A stretch of DNA of 64,000 bases from Actinomycetota bacterium (GCA_026392355.1 JAPLCF010000029.1:162617-226616); one strand, 5' to 3'; counted from the first letter of the stretch, positions 26,437-36,194 are shown. Numbers and translations are program-made. The notes: generated from the sequence alone by a model not told the origin.

Positions 26437-26475
26437 GCCCACAGGGTACGGGGCGACGTGACACGAGGAGGCGAC

Positions 26476-26497
26476 ATTCTGGGGCCGGGCCCAAAAT
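26476..26497. repeat. GGGGCCGGGCCC palindrome
   Basis: A 22-base imperfect palindrome in the divergent gap between murI and the allantoinase gene. Eighteen bases of it (GGGGCCGGGCCCAAAATG) recur in reverse orientation inside the palindrome array at 36.27 kb, so it is a dispersed copy and not only a local operator. Confidence 0.7.
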
Positions 26498-26532
26498 GCC
26501 GTTGTGCAGCCGGTGCGCCTAGGATTCCCTCC

Positions 26533-27432
26533 ATGCCCGACCGCCCCCGCAACCTCGCCGGCTACGGCCGCACCCCGCCCCACGCCAACTGGCCGGGCGG
26601 TGCGCGCGTGGCCGTCAGCTTCGTCCTCAACTACGAGGAGGGCGCCGAGCGCACGCCACTCAACGGCGACCCCGTCAGCGAGACCTTCCTGCACGAGATC
26701 ATGGGCGAGGCGCGCACGACGCGCGACTACAGCACGGAGACGATCTACGAGTTCGGCGGCAAGGTCGGCGTCTGGCGCATCCTCGACGCCTTCGACGAGG
26801 CGCAGCTGCCGCTGACGATGTTCGCATGCGGCCTGGCCACCGAACTCAATCCCGATCCCGTCACCGCCGCCGCGCAGGCCGGGCACGAGATCTGCAGCCA
26901 CGGCTATCGCTGGTACGACTACGCCAACGTGCCCGAGGACGTCGAGCGCGACCACATTCAGCGCACGATCCGCGCCATCGAGGCCGCCGGTGGGGAGCGC
27001 CCATACGGCTGGTACACCGGCCGCTTCTCGCCCAACACGCGTCGCCTCGTCGCCGAAGAGGGTGGCTTTCTCTACGACTCCGACGACTACTCCGACGAGC
27101 TGCCGTTCTGGACGCGCGAGGCCGGCACCGACCACCTCGTGATCCCGTACACGCTCGACGCGAACGACGCGCGCTTCTCCACGCCGAACGGCTTCGGGAC
27201 CGCCGAGGACTTCTCGACGTACGTGATCGACGCCTTCAACGCGCTCTATCGCGAAGGCGCCACGACGCCGCGCATCCTCAACGTCGGCCTGCACTGCCGG
27301 CTGATCGGGCGGCCTGGTCGTATCGATGGCCTGCGTCGCGTGCTCGAGCACATCAACAAGCACGACGCCGTCTGGACGACCCGCCGCGTCGACATCGCGC
27401 GCCACTGGATCGCCGAGCACCCACCCGCGTGA
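26533..27432 (+). CDS. puuE: PuuE-type allantoinase (polysaccharide deacetylase fold)
   Basis: Hydrolyses allantoin to allantoate in urate breakdown, by similarity to the cofactor-independent PuuE group. 299 aa, the family length. The N-terminus PRNLAGYGRTPPHANWPG and the segment VSFVLNYEEGAE are close to PuuE; the deacetylase-fold motifs include GHEICSHGYRW and GGFLYDSDDYSDELPFW. No other purine-degradation gene is nearby, so the substrate is inferred from family resemblance only. The stop overlaps the next gene's GTG (GTGA). Confidence 0.85.
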   Translation: MPDRPRNLAGYGRTPPHANWPGGARVAVSFVLNYEEGAERTPLNGDPVSETFLHEIMGEARTTRDYSTETIYEFGGKVGVWRILDAFDEAQLPLTMFACGLATELNPDPVTAAAQAGHEICSHGYRWYDYANVPEDVERDHIQRTIRAIEAAGGERPYGWYTGRFSPNTRRLVAEEGGFLYDSDDYSDELPFWTREAGTDHLVIPYTLDANDARFSTPNGFGTAEDFSTYVIDAFNALYREGATTPRILNVGLHCRLIGRPGRIDGLRRVLEHINKHDAVWTTRRVDIARHWIAEHPPA

Positions 27433-28370
27433 GCGCCACGATCCGCGTTGGCACGTGCGCGTGGGTCGAGAAGGGCCTGATCGCCGACTGGTACCCGAGC
27501 ACGGCCACGACGGCCGAGGCACGGCTGCGGTTCTACGCCGAGCACTACGACACCGTGGAGGTCGACTCGTCGTACTACGCGATCCCGGCCGACCGGACGG
27601 TCTATAACTGGGGCCAGCGCACGCCGCCCGGGTTCGTCTTCCACATCAAGGCGTTCGGGCTGATGACCGGGCACCGCGTGCGGCCCGAGCAGTTGCCGGC
27701 CGATCTGCGGACGCTCGTCGATGAGGTGACGCCGCAGGGCTACGTGGTGCCGAGCGAGGCGCTGCGCGATCGTGTCTTTGCACGCTTTCGCCGCGCGCTC
27801 GATCCGTTGCGCGCGGAGGACAAGCTCGGCGGCGTGCTGTTTCAGCTGCCGCCCTCGGCGATCCCTGGCCGTCACGCCTGGGAGGTGATCGACCACGCGC
27901 GCGCCGCCTTGCCCGATGACGAACTGCTGATCGAGTTTCGTCAGCATGACTGGCTGGCGCCGGATCTGCAGGATGAGACGTTCTCGTCGCTGCGCGAGCG
28001 GAACCTCACCTACGTCGTCGTCGACGCACCCAAGGTGCACACGGCCAACGTCGCGCAGACGGTGATCGCCACGACATCCGACACCGCCTACGTGCGCTTT
28101 CACGGTCGCAACGCCGCCACGTGGAACAGCCGCGGCGAAGGTGCCTCGTCGCGCTTCGACCATCTCTACTCCGATGCCGAGCTGGGCGAGTGGATCGAGC
28201 CGCTGCGCGAGCTGTCGCGCGCGACCACCAAGGCCTACGCGATGTTCAACACCAATGCCGACACGCAGGGGCCCGACAACGCCGACCGGCTACGACAACT
28301 GCTGCATGATGCGCATGTGCCCGTATCCACCGCACCCGGCCCGGCGCAGGGCGAGCTCTTCCACTTCTGA
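27429..28370 (+). CDS. DUF72/YecE-family protein
   Basis: 313 aa from GTG 27429, TIM-barrel family of unknown function. Visible family segments: RVGTCAWVEKGLI, AEHYDTVEVDSSYYAIP, FVFHIKAFGLMTGH, GGVLFQLPPS, and AYVRFHGRNAATW. Overlaps the allantoinase stop and ends in TGATG shared with the following hydrolase, so three genes appear co-translated. Confidence 0.9.
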   Translation: MSATIRVGTCAWVEKGLIADWYPSTATTAEARLRFYAEHYDTVEVDSSYYAIPADRTVYNWGQRTPPGFVFHIKAFGLMTGHRVRPEQLPADLRTLVDEVTPQGYVVPSEALRDRVFARFRRALDPLRAEDKLGGVLFQLPPSAIPGRHAWEVIDHARAALPDDELLIEFRQHDWLAPDLQDETFSSLRERNLTYVVVDAPKVHTANVAQTVIATTSDTAYVRFHGRNAATWNSRGEGASSRFDHLYSDAELGEWIEPLRELSRATTKAYAMFNTNADTQGPDNADRLRQLLHDAHVPVSTAPGPAQGELFHF

Positions 28371-29110
28371 TGCGACGCCTCCTCCCTCTACTCGCCGCCC
28401 TCCTGCTCGTGGGCTGTGGCGGTGGAGCGACGACCAGCACGGGCGACGCCCCGACGACCATGCAGGCCGCGACCACCGCGCCCACGACGGCAACCGCCGA
28501 CGTCTTTCCCGCCCAGGGCACCGAGCGCGCCACCGTCGTCCTGCTGCACGGGTGGAACGACGTTTCGCCCGCTGGCTATGAGCCGTGGATCGACCACCTC
28601 AACAAGACGGGCGTGACGGTCATCTACCCGGGCTACCAGCGCGGCATCCTGTCGACTCCGAGCCAGATGCTCGAGGGCACGCAGGAGGCGATCCGCAGCG
28701 GCTTCGAGCAGGCGCCGCCGCAGGGACCGGTGATCGCCGCCGGCTATTCGCTCGGTGGTGGCTTCGCTGTCGTCTACGCCGCCAATGCCGTCGCGTGGGA
28801 CGTGCCCGAGCCCGCGGCCGTCTACGGGGTGTTCCCGGCGATGCCACCGACGGTGCCCGAGCCCTTCGGCACCGTGCCAAAGAAGACGAGCGTGGCGCTG
28901 CTGGCCGGCGATGCCGATCAGGTCGTGGGCTCGAACGGCGCTGAGCAGCTGGCCGCGGCGATCGCGCCGCACCCCGCCATGGTCGACGTCCTGGCGTCGA
29001 CCGACGCGATCGCGTTCGATCACTTCGCCCCCAAGCGCACAGACGCGCCGGCGCAAAAGGCGTTCTGGCTGCCCCTCGACCGAATCGTGGACCGGCTCGC
29101 GCCGAGGTAA
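28370..29110 (+). CDS. Alpha/beta-hydrolase lipoprotein
   Basis: 246 aa. Signal with lipobox LLLVGCGG (Cys16), a Thr/Ala-rich linker, then an alpha/beta-hydrolase core: oxyanion region VVLLHGWND, nucleophile elbow GYSLGGG, Asp in GDADQVVG, and His in FDHFAPKR. A complete triad is visible. Substrate unknown. It shares overall sequence with the next gene, including the ends FGVFP-like and LPLDRIVDRLAP. Confidence 0.82.
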   Translation: MRRLLPLLAALLLVGCGGGATTSTGDAPTTMQAATTAPTTATADVFPAQGTERATVVLLHGWNDVSPAGYEPWIDHLNKTGVTVIYPGYQRGILSTPSQMLEGTQEAIRSGFEQAPPQGPVIAAGYSLGGGFAVVYAANAVAWDVPEPAAVYGVFPAMPPTVPEPFGTVPKKTSVALLAGDADQVVGSNGAEQLAAAIAPHPAMVDVLASTDAIAFDHFAPKRTDAPAQKAFWLPLDRIVDRLAPR

Positions 29111-29155
29111 CGCGGCGCAGTCCGCGCGCTCCACGGCGCGCGAAGAGCAAAGTGC

Positions 29156-29866
29156 ATGCGTAGTCCACTCCCCGCCCTGGCCGTCTCCAAGCTGGCGGCA
29201 ACGTGGGAGAGCGCTCCGTCGGATGCCGCCACGGTTGCGGCCGGGACGGCCGACGTGTTCCGCGCCGAAGGCGAGTCGCGCGCCACGGTCGTGCTGTTGC
29301 ACGGCTGGAGCGATCGCACGCCGCGCAACTACCTGCAGTGGATCCGCCATCTCACCCAGCGCAACGTCACGGTGGTGTTTCCCCGCTACCAGGCGAGCCT
29401 GCGATCGTCGCGCCGGCAGATGCTGGCCGGCGCCGTGGCCGGCGTCCGCGACGGTCTCGCCGAGCTCGGCCTGGCCGACCGGCCGTTGATCGCTGCGGGC
29501 TACTCCTACGGTGCTGGCCTGGCCGTCGTGGCGGCCGCGGAGGCCGAGCGCTGGGGCATCCCGGTGCCCTCTGCGGTCTTTGGCGTGTTCCCGTACTTCG
29601 TTCGCGGTCACGAGCGCGGCCCGCTTGTCGTGCCCCCGACCACCACGGTCACGATGCTCGTCGGCGATCGGGATCAGGTTGTGGGCGAGCGCGGCGCGGC
29701 GTCGATCGTGGAGTCGATTACGCCGCATCCGGCCGCGGTGCGCATGCTGGAATCGGACGACGTCTGCACGTACGGGCATCTCTCCGCCCTGCAGAGCACT
29801 CCCGCTGCACAGTCCGCGTTCTGGTCGCCGCTCGACCGGATCGTGGATCGGCTCGCACCGATCTGA
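29156..29866 (+). CDS. Alpha/beta-hydrolase, paralogue lacking a lipobox
   Basis: 236 aa, clearly a tandem duplicate of the upstream lipoprotein: VVLLHGWSD, GYSYGAG, GDRDQVVG, and a His in TYGHLSAL, ending LDRIVDRLAP. The N-terminus (MRSPLPALAVSKLAATW) has no lipobox and only a weak hydrophobic stretch, so it is probably cytoplasmic or exported by another route. The triad looks intact. Confidence 0.8.
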   Translation: MRSPLPALAVSKLAATWESAPSDAATVAAGTADVFRAEGESRATVVLLHGWSDRTPRNYLQWIRHLTQRNVTVVFPRYQASLRSSRRQMLAGAVAGVRDGLAELGLADRPLIAAGYSYGAGLAVVAAAEAERWGIPVPSAVFGVFPYFVRGHERGPLVVPPTTTVTMLVGDRDQVVGERGAASIVESITPHPAAVRMLESDDVCTYGHLSALQSTPAAQSAFWSPLDRIVDRLAPI

Positions 29867-29938
29867 CCCGCGAAGAGCAGGGCGGCCGTACCATGCGACT
29901 GCACGCTCCCCGTGTCGCACCAAGCAATCGAGGACCAC

Positions 29939-30817
29939 ATGACGCTCGCCGCTGATACCGCACCGAAGCTCCAGGCCTACGCCCATCCGGAGCGCCTCGT
30001 CACGACCGACTGGCTCGCCGAGCATCTCGGCGACGACGGCCTCGTCGTGATCGAGTCGAACGAGGACGTCCTGCTGTACCGCACGGGCCACATTCCCGGC
30101 GCCCACCACGTCGACTGGCATCTGGATCTCAACGACGACGTGATGCGCGACTACGTCTCGCCCGAGGCCTTCGCCGCGATGTGCAGCGCCCGCGGCATCA
30201 CGCCCGACTCGACGGTCGTGGTCTACGGCGACAACTTCAACTGGTGGGCCGCGTACGCCCTCTGGGTCTTTAGCCTCTTCGGCCACGCCGACGTGCGCCT
30301 GCTCGACGGTGGCCGCGCCAAGTGGGTCGCCGAGGGTCGCGACATGACGACCGACGCCACCGCAGCGACGCCGAGCACGTACCCCGTCGTGCCGCGCGAC
30401 GACGCCACGATTCGTGCCTTCAAGGAGGACGTGCTCAAGCACATCGGCAACGGTCCCCTCGTCGACGTGCGCTCGCCCGGCGAGTTCTCCGGCGAGCTGC
30501 TGCACATGCCCGACTATCCGCAGGAGGGCGTGCAGCGTGGCGGGCACGTGCCGACCGCACAGAACGTGCCGTGGAAGCGCGCCGCCAACGACGATGGCTC
30601 GTTCAAGTCGGTCGACGACCTGCGGGGCATCTACGAGGGCGAGCTCGGCATGAAGGCCGGCGACGACGTCATCACGTATTGCCGCATCGGCGAGCGCTCG
30701 AGCCACACGTGGTTCGTGCTCACGCACCTGCTCGGCTTCGAGCACGTCCGCAACTACGACGGCTCGTGGGTCGAGTGGGGCAACGCGGTGCGCGTGCCGA
30801 TCGAGAAGCCTGCGTGA
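29939..30817 (+). CDS. sseA: Thiosulfate sulfurtransferase (two rhodanese domains)
   Basis: Moves sulfane sulfur between donors and acceptors. About 292 aa with an inactive N-terminal rhodanese domain ([28 protein letters not shown]) and a catalytic C-terminal one with the active loop [14 protein letters not shown] chose ATG 29939 because GAGG lies about 6 bases upstream, over GTG 29912. The stop overlaps the SufE-like gene (GTGA), as is common for sseA-sufE pairs in actinobacteria. Confidence 0.93.
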   Translation: MTLAADTAPKLQAYAHPERLVTTDWLAEHLGDDGLVVIESNEDVLLYRTGHIPGAHHVDWHLDLNDDVMRDYVSPEAFAAMCSARGITPDSTVVVYGDNFNWWAAYALWVFSLFGHADVRLLDGGRAKWVAEGRDMTTDATAATPSTYPVVPRDDATIRAFKEDVLKHIGNGPLVDVRSPGEFSGELLHMPDYPQEGVQRGGHVPTAQNVPWKRAANDDGSFKSVDDLRGIYEGELGMKAGDDVITYCRIGERSSHTWFVLTHLLGFEHVRNYDGSWVEWGNAVRVPIEKPA

Positions 30818-31242
30818 GCGAGCTGCCTCCGCGCCTGGCCGAGATCGTCGGTGAGTTTCAGGAGGTCGATCGCACCGAACGCCTCGACCTGCTGCTCGAA
30901 TACGCCAACGATCTCCCCGATCTCCCCGCCCGGTTTGAGGGGCAAGAGCTCGAGCGCGTCCACGAGTGCCAGACGCCGCTATTCGTCCAGACCGAGGTCG
31001 AAGACGGCGATATCGTCCGGCTCTATTTCGCGGCGCCCGACGAGGCACCGACGTCGAAGGGGTTCGCGGGCATCATTCACGCAGGCCTTGACGGCTGCAC
31101 GATCGACGAGGTGCTCGGCACCCCGTCCGACTTCGCCTCGGGCCTCGGCCTGATCGAGGTCGTCTCCCCGTTGCGCATGCGCAGCGTCGGAGCCATCCTG
31201 GCGCGCGTCAAGCGCCAGCTGATGGAACGCGCCGCCGCGTAG
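30814..31242 (+). CDS. sufE: SufE-family sulfur acceptor
   Basis: 142 aa from GTG 30814. SufE proteins accept persulfide sulfur from desulfurases. The acceptor Cys lies in [10 protein letters not shown], followed by [12 protein letters not shown] and a C-terminal helix [13 protein letters not shown]. It is translationally coupled to sseA, which suggests a sulfurtransferase-to-SufE relay. Confidence 0.9.
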   Translation: MSELPPRLAEIVGEFQEVDRTERLDLLLEYANDLPDLPARFEGQELERVHECQTPLFVQTEVEDGDIVRLYFAAPDEAPTSKGFAGIIHAGLDGCTIDEVLGTPSDFASGLGLIEVVSPLRMRSVGAILARVKRQLMERAAA

Positions 31243-31297
31243 GCTGCGCGGCTAGCATCCCCACATCACCAACGTCCCCTTAGAGGTGCATCGAGAT

Positions 31298-32797
31298 ATG
31301 AGCGCGACCGCAACGAAGATCCTGCCGAACTACATCAACGGCGGCTGGGTGCCGTCCACCAGCTCCGAGCTGATGGACATCACGAATCCCGCTACCGGCG
31401 AGGTGCTCGCCCAGGTCCCGCTTTCGGGTGCCAACGACGTCGACGCCGCCGTCCAGGCTGCGCGTGCCGCCTTCCCCGCGTGGAAGGCCAAGAGCACGAT
31501 CGAGCGCGCCCGCTGGCTCTTCGGCTTCCGCGAGCAGCTCGTCAAGCGCGCCGATGAGATCGCTGCGACCGCAACCCGCGAGATGGGCAAGACGTATCCC
31601 GACGCGCAGGCCGAGGTGGCCCGCATGATCGAGATGGTCGAGGCTGCCTGCGCGATCCCGACGACGATGCAGGGACGCATCCTCGAGGGCGTCGCCACGA
31701 AGATCGATACCGAGACGATTCGCCAGCCCGTCGGCGTCTGCGCCGCGATCACGCCGTTCAACTTCCCGGCGATGGTCCCGATGTGGTTCCTGCCCTTCGC
31801 GATCGCCTGTGGCAACACGTTCATCCTGAAGCCGTCGGAGCAGGTCCCGATGACGCAGCAGATCGTGTTCGAGATCATCCACGAGCTCGGTCTGCCCGAC
31901 GGCGTCGTCAACCTCGTCAACGGCTCGCGCGATGTCGTCAACGGCATCCTCGACCATCCGGGCATCGACGCCGTCTCGTTCGTCGGCTCGGCCTCGACCG
32001 CCGCGTACATCTACGAGCGCGCGGCCGCCAAGAAGAAGCGCGTCCAGGCGCTCGGCGGTGCCAAGAACTCGATGCTCGTCATGCCCGACGCGATCATGGA
32101 CAAGACGGCCGACAACATCATCGGCTCTGCCTTCGGTGCTGCTGGCCAGCGCTGCATGGCTGGCTCGATCATCGTCGCCGTTGGTGGCGCATGGAAGGAC
32201 CTCGCCAAGGAGCTCCTGCCCCGCACCGAGGCCCTCACCGTCGGTGACGGCATGGAGTCGAGCACGAGCGTCGGCCCCGTCGTCTCCTGCGAGGCCCGCG
32301 ACCGCATCCGCGGCATGATCGACAACGCCCTCGCGCAGGGCGCAACGCTGGCCATCGACGGCCGCTCGACCGGTCTTTCCGAGGAGGGCGCGTACGTCGG
32401 CCCGACGATCGTCCAGGGCGTCACCGCCGACATGGAGATCGCTCGTGAGGAGGTCTTCGGTCCGGTCCTCAGCATCGTTGAGGTCGACACGCTGGCCGAC
32501 GCCATCGCCTTCGTCAACGGCTCGCGCTACGGCAACGGCACGTCGATCTTCACCGAGTCGGGCGCGGCTGTTCGTCGTTACCGCCACGAGGTCGAGGTCG
32601 GCATGATCGGCGTCAACGTCGGCGTCGCTGCCCCGGTCGCGTTCTTCCCGTTCTCGGGTTGGAAGGATTCGTTCCTCGGCGACCTGCATGCGCATGGCAC
32701 CGACGGCGTCGACTTCTACACCCGCAAGAAGACCGTCACGACGCGCTGGTTCGCCGATGGTGAGTCCGGCAAGTACTTCGTCGAGCAGGGCGACTAG
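31298..32797 (+). CDS. mmsA: CoA-acylating methylmalonate-semialdehyde dehydrogenase
   Basis: Oxidises (methyl)malonate semialdehyde to propionyl- or acetyl-CoA in valine, beta-alanine or inositol breakdown. 499 aa from ATG 31298 (AGAGG 11 bases upstream). Aldehyde dehydrogenase landmarks: PFNFPAMVPMW, KPSEQVP, FVGSAST, catalytic Cys in GAAGQRCMAGS, EEVFGPVL, and FPFSGWKDSFLGDLHAHG, the last typical of the MmsA/IolA group. Followed 30 bases later by an SDR. Confidence 0.92.
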   Translation: MSATATKILPNYINGGWVPSTSSELMDITNPATGEVLAQVPLSGANDVDAAVQAARAAFPAWKAKSTIERARWLFGFREQLVKRADEIAATATREMGKTYPDAQAEVARMIEMVEAACAIPTTMQGRILEGVATKIDTETIRQPVGVCAAITPFNFPAMVPMWFLPFAIACGNTFILKPSEQVPMTQQIVFEIIHELGLPDGVVNLVNGSRDVVNGILDHPGIDAVSFVGSASTAAYIYERAAAKKKRVQALGGAKNSMLVMPDAIMDKTADNIIGSAFGAAGQRCMAGSIIVAVGGAWKDLAKELLPRTEALTVGDGMESSTSVGPVVSCEARDRIRGMIDNALAQGATLAIDGRSTGLSEEGAYVGPTIVQGVTADMEIAREEVFGPVLSIVEVDTLADAIAFVNGSRYGNGTSIFTESGAAVRRYRHEVEVGMIGVNVGVAAPVAFFPFSGWKDSFLGDLHAHGTDGVDFYTRKKTVTTRWFADGESGKYFVEQGD

Positions 32798-32827
32798 TTC
32801 TCGTGTCGGTAGCCAGGAGGGCATGAC

Positions 32828-33547
32828 GTGTCCGTCATCCTGGTCACCGGCGCATCCACCGGCATCGGTCTCGCCGCCGCTCGCTGCCTGCGGGCGGCCG
32901 GCGAGACCGTCGTCGGGATCTCGCGCTCCGGGCGCGAGGGTACAGAGGTCGCTGACCTCTCCACCGAAGACGGCGTGCGCGAGGCGGTTGCGATCGCCCG
33001 GCGGCACGGCCCGATCCGCGGCCTCGTCCTCAACGCCGCCACCGGCTCGGCGCAAGACGCGTCGGTCGGCGAGCTGACGACCGAGGGCTGGCGCAACACG
33101 ATGGCGATCAACCTCGATTCGCCCTTCATGACGATGCGCGAGGCGTGGCCCGACCTAACCAGTGACGGCGCTGGGCGGATCGTGATGGTCGCTTCGACGG
33201 CCGCGACCTACGGCGAGGCGGGCACGACCGCGTACAGCGCGTCGAAGGCCGGCCTGCTCGGGATGATGCGCGTGGTCGCGCAGGACGGTGCGCCGCATGG
33301 CCTCACCTGCAACGCAGTGCTGCCGGGTTGGGTGCGCACCGAGATGTCGGAGCGCAGCGCTGCCGCCACTGCGTCTCGTACGGATCGCACGACCGACGAG
33401 GTCTGGGCCGAGCGCTCCGCTGCCTACGCAGCCGGCCGCGTCGTCGACCCCGAAGAGGTCGGCGAGGTGATCGCGTTTCTCTGCTCTCGGGCCGCCAGCG
33501 GTGTGTCGGGCGAGGAGGTCCGCGTCGCCCTCGGCGGCGTCTGGTAG
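32828..33547 (+). CDS. Short-chain dehydrogenase/reductase
   Basis: 239 aa, NAD(P)-dependent Rossmann oxidoreductase: cofactor loop TGASTGIG, NAATGSA, catalytic Ser region VASTAATYGEAG and YSASK (Tyr/Lys). GTG start at 32828 with a strong AGGAGGG at about 32814-32820. Substrate not determinable; placement after mmsA suggests a role in the same degradation route. Confidence 0.85.
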   Translation: MSVILVTGASTGIGLAAARCLRAAGETVVGISRSGREGTEVADLSTEDGVREAVAIARRHGPIRGLVLNAATGSAQDASVGELTTEGWRNTMAINLDSPFMTMREAWPDLTSDGAGRIVMVASTAATYGEAGTTAYSASKAGLLGMMRVVAQDGAPHGLTCNAVLPGWVRTEMSERSAAATASRTDRTTDEVWAERSAAYAAGRVVDPEEVGEVIAFLCSRAASGVSGEEVRVALGGVW

Positions 33548-33558
33548 CGGAAATCAGC

Positions 33559-33633
33559 TTCGGAATGGGGTCAGACCCCAAACCGAACTTCGCGCCTCAG
33601 GTTCGGAATGGGGTCTGACCCCATTCCGAACCT
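33559..33633. repeat. Inverted GGGTCWGACCC repeat pair
   Basis: Units at 33559-33588 and 33599-33633. The second is a perfect odd-centred palindrome of about 35 bases around GGGGTCTGACCCC; the first shares TTCGGAATGGGGTCAGACC. The pair sits between an SDR (plus) and a transporter gene (minus) whose stops face each other. Nearly the same sequence as the repeat at 20.4 kb, 13 kb away. Confidence 0.9.
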
Positions 33634-33641
33634 GAACGCTG

Positions 33642-34598
33642 CTACTCCTGGATCCCTATCTCGCGCTGATCGTGATCCTCGTCGATCGGCACGACATTGC
33701 GGACGGCGATGGTGACGCCGATGATGATGATCACGCCGCCGACCACCTCCTTCCAGTCGAGCCGTTCACTCAAGAGCAGCGCCGAGAAGAGGACGCCAAG
33801 GAACGGCTGCAACGGCATGAACGCGACGGCGCGGGCCGAACCAGCTTTGTGGATCGCGATGAACCAGAAGAGGTTGGCCATGATCAGCGAGCCGATCAGC
33901 GCGTAGGCAATCGCAACCCAACTCGAGGGCGTCAATTGGCTCCAGTCCATCTGCAGCGCCTGCGGCAGACCGACGAGGCCAATCAGTGGCGCACCAATCA
34001 TCATCATGATCGCCGAGACGTGCATCGCGCTGTAGTCCTTCAACAGCGGCCGCACGAGCACGCTGTAACACCCCCACGTAATCGGCGCGCCAAAGGCGAT
34101 CAGGATGCCGGTGGCACTGTCGACCGACATAGAGGCCCCCGTGCCGACGATCACGAGGAACACGCCGACGGCAGAGATGACGACCGCCACCCAGAACAGC
34201 GGTTTGACGAACTCCCAGCCGAGGGCGCGCGCCAGGAGTGCGGCCCAGAGCGGCGTCGTCGCGAAGACGAGCGTCACGATCGACGCCGACGTCATCGTGA
34301 GTGCGTACATGAACGCGTACTGGTTGATCGCGATGCCGATCGCGCCGCCGATCAAGAACATTGGGATGTCTTTGCGCTTGATCCGCAGCGTGCCCTCGCG
34401 CCAGAGCACGTAGGCGATGTAGATCAGGCCGCCAGATGCAAAGCGGATGAACGAGAACGCCATCGGGCTCCACCCATCGAGTCCGATCTTGACGACCGGA
34501 ATGTTGAGTGCCCAGAGGGCGACCGTGGAGACCGTCAGCAGCAGCGCCAGATCGAGCTTGGACGACCGCGTTTTCTCCACCCCACGAGGGTACGCCAT
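33642..34598 (-). CDS. EamA/DMT-family transporter
   Basis: About 318 aa with ten predicted helices and two EamA halves (WALNIPVVKIGLDGW and ITWGCYSVLVRPLL). Likely a metabolite exporter; substrate unknown. Start ATG 34598; GTG 34580 (VEKTRSSKL) is a possible alternative. Divergent from the amidotransferase gene across a 43-base gap. Confidence 0.87.
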   Translation of the reverse strand: MAYPRGVEKTRSSKLDLALLLTVSTVALWALNIPVVKIGLDGWSPMAFSFIRFASGGLIYIAYVLWREGTLRIKRKDIPMFLIGGAIGIAINQYAFMYALTMTSASIVTLVFATTPLWAALLARALGWEFVKPLFWVAVVISAVGVFLVIVGTGASMSVDSATGILIAFGAPITWGCYSVLVRPLLKDYSAMHVSAIMMMIGAPLIGLVGLPQALQMDWSQLTPSSWVAIAYALIGSLIMANLFWFIAIHKAGSARAVAFMPLQPFLGVLFSALLLSERLDWKEVVGGVIIIIGVTIAVRNVVPIDEDHDQREIGIQE

Positions 34599-34641
34599 TG
34601 CACCCGTCACCCGCCGCACGCGCGCCCCGTACACTGCCGCC

Positions 34642-35343
34642 GTGCGCACGCTTCAGATCCAGCACGACCACACCAACCTGCTTGGCGCCTTCCACGACGT
34701 CTTGCATGGCGCCGGCGAGGTCGACCTCTGGCGCACGTTCGAGGACCCCGCGCCGGAAAGCCTCGCGCCGTACGACGCCGTCGTACTGATGGGTGGCGTG
34801 GCCATGCCGGACGAGGACGATCGCTACCCGTGGATCCCGCAGGAGTTGCGGCTGCTGCGCGAGGGCCTCGAGCGCGACCTGCCGATGCTCGGCGTGTGCT
34901 TTGGCGGCCAGATCCTGGCGCGCGCGGCCGGCGCCGGCGTTGGCCCGTCGCCGACGGAGCAGGGCTGGTTCGACATCGGGCTCAACGAGGCCGGCAAGGC
35001 CGATCCCCTGCTCGGGCCGCTCGGCGAGGGCTACCGCGCCTTTGAGTGGCACCACTACAACTTTCAGATGCCGCCGGACGCCGTGCCGCTCGCGCAGAAC
35101 GCGGCGGGCAACCAGGCGTACCGCATCGGCTCGGCCGCCTGGGGCCTGCAGTTTCATATCGAGGTCGATCGCAAGACGGTCGAATGGTGGATGGACGTCG
35201 GCGAGTGGAATCTCGACGAGCACAACGTCGACAAGGACGCGATGCGCGCCGATACCGACGCGCTGGTCGAGGGCAATGCGCAGGCGGCTGCCGACCTTGC
35301 GCGCCGCTTCGTCGAGATCGCCCGCCAGCACGGCCACGCGTAG
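34642..35343 (+). CDS. Class I glutamine amidotransferase-like protein (copy 1)
   Basis: 233 aa from GTG 34642. GMP-synthase-like GATase fold: nucleophile Cys in GVCFGGQILARAAG, His and Glu in WGLQFHIEVD. The complete triad suggests glutamine or gamma-glutamyl hydrolysis; the free-standing domain has no synthetase partner here. The next gene, 21 bases on, is a paralogue. Confidence 0.85.
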   Translation: MRTLQIQHDHTNLLGAFHDVLHGAGEVDLWRTFEDPAPESLAPYDAVVLMGGVAMPDEDDRYPWIPQELRLLREGLERDLPMLGVCFGGQILARAAGAGVGPSPTEQGWFDIGLNEAGKADPLLGPLGEGYRAFEWHHYNFQMPPDAVPLAQNAAGNQAYRIGSAAWGLQFHIEVDRKTVEWWMDVGEWNLDEHNVDKDAMRADTDALVEGNAQAAADLARRFVEIARQHGHA

Positions 35344-35364
35344 GCGCAGAGCGAAGGACACGGC

Positions 35365-36192
35365 ATGCGAACGCTGATCATCCAGCACGACCACGATGGG
35401 TACCCCGGCGCACTGCTCGAGCCGATCGAGCGCGCGGGCTCCGTACAGCGCTGGGACACCTTCACGCAGCCTGAGCGCCCCGACCTCGACGGCATCGACG
35501 CGATCGTCTCGCTGGGCGGCACCGCGCATCCGGATCAGGACCACGCGGAGCCGTGGCTCGCGGCCGAGCTCGACCTGCTCGAGGAGGCGCTCGACATCGG
35601 CATCCCGATTCTCGGCGTGTGTCTCGGCGGGCAGCTGCTGGCACGCGCTGCGGGTGGCCAGATCGGCAAGGTCGAGACGCCCGAGGTCGCGCGATTCGCT
35701 GATGTCGGCCTGCTGCCCGACGCGATCGACGACCTTCTGTTCGCGGGCATGCCGCGCCCATTCTTTGGCTTCGAGTGGCATTGGTACGGCTTTCGCGCCC
35801 CTCCAGGTGCGACGCTGCTCGCGCAGAACGAGTCGACGCATCAGGCCTTCCGCGTGCAAAACCGCGCGTGGGGCCTGCAGTTCCACATCGAGGTGACGGC
35901 CGAGACCCTGATGGAGTGGGCCGACGCCGCGCCCGACACGATCGAGGAGTTCGGTGGCCGCGAGCGGTTCGAGAAGACCGTCCAGACGTTCATCGGCCAG
36001 TCGACCGCCGCCGCCAAGGAACTCGCGGAGCGCTTTATGGTCGTCGCCGCCGTCGCCAACGGCGAGCTTGGCCCCGAGGTGCTGGCCTCGCTCGAGGTGC
36101 GCCCCGATCCGATCGCCGAGGCGCAGGCCGCCGGCGTCCCGCCCGACGTGATCGAGGCGATGACGCGCATGCGCACCGAGCAGCGCTTCTAG
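35365..36192 (+). CDS. Class I glutamine amidotransferase-like protein (copy 2)
   Basis: 275 aa, tandem paralogue of the preceding gene: start RTLIIQHDHDGYPG, Cys in GVCLGGQLLARAAGG, triad His/Glu in WGLQFHIEVT. It has about 45 extra C-terminal residues that copy 1 lacks. Both keep the triad, so neither is an evident pseudo-enzyme; they may form a heterodimer. Confidence 0.85.
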   Translation: MRTLIIQHDHDGYPGALLEPIERAGSVQRWDTFTQPERPDLDGIDAIVSLGGTAHPDQDHAEPWLAAELDLLEEALDIGIPILGVCLGGQLLARAAGGQIGKVETPEVARFADVGLLPDAIDDLLFAGMPRPFFGFEWHWYGFRAPPGATLLAQNESTHQAFRVQNRAWGLQFHIEVTAETLMEWADAAPDTIEEFGGRERFEKTVQTFIGQSTAAAKELAERFMVVAAVANGELGPEVLASLEVRPDPIAEAQAAGVPPDVIEAMTRMRTEQRF

Positions 36193-36194
36193 CC

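Noticed and set aside
28388..31048. An 886-codon open frame on the minus strand
   Set aside because: Antisense shadow of two hydrolases and sseA in GC-rich DNA.
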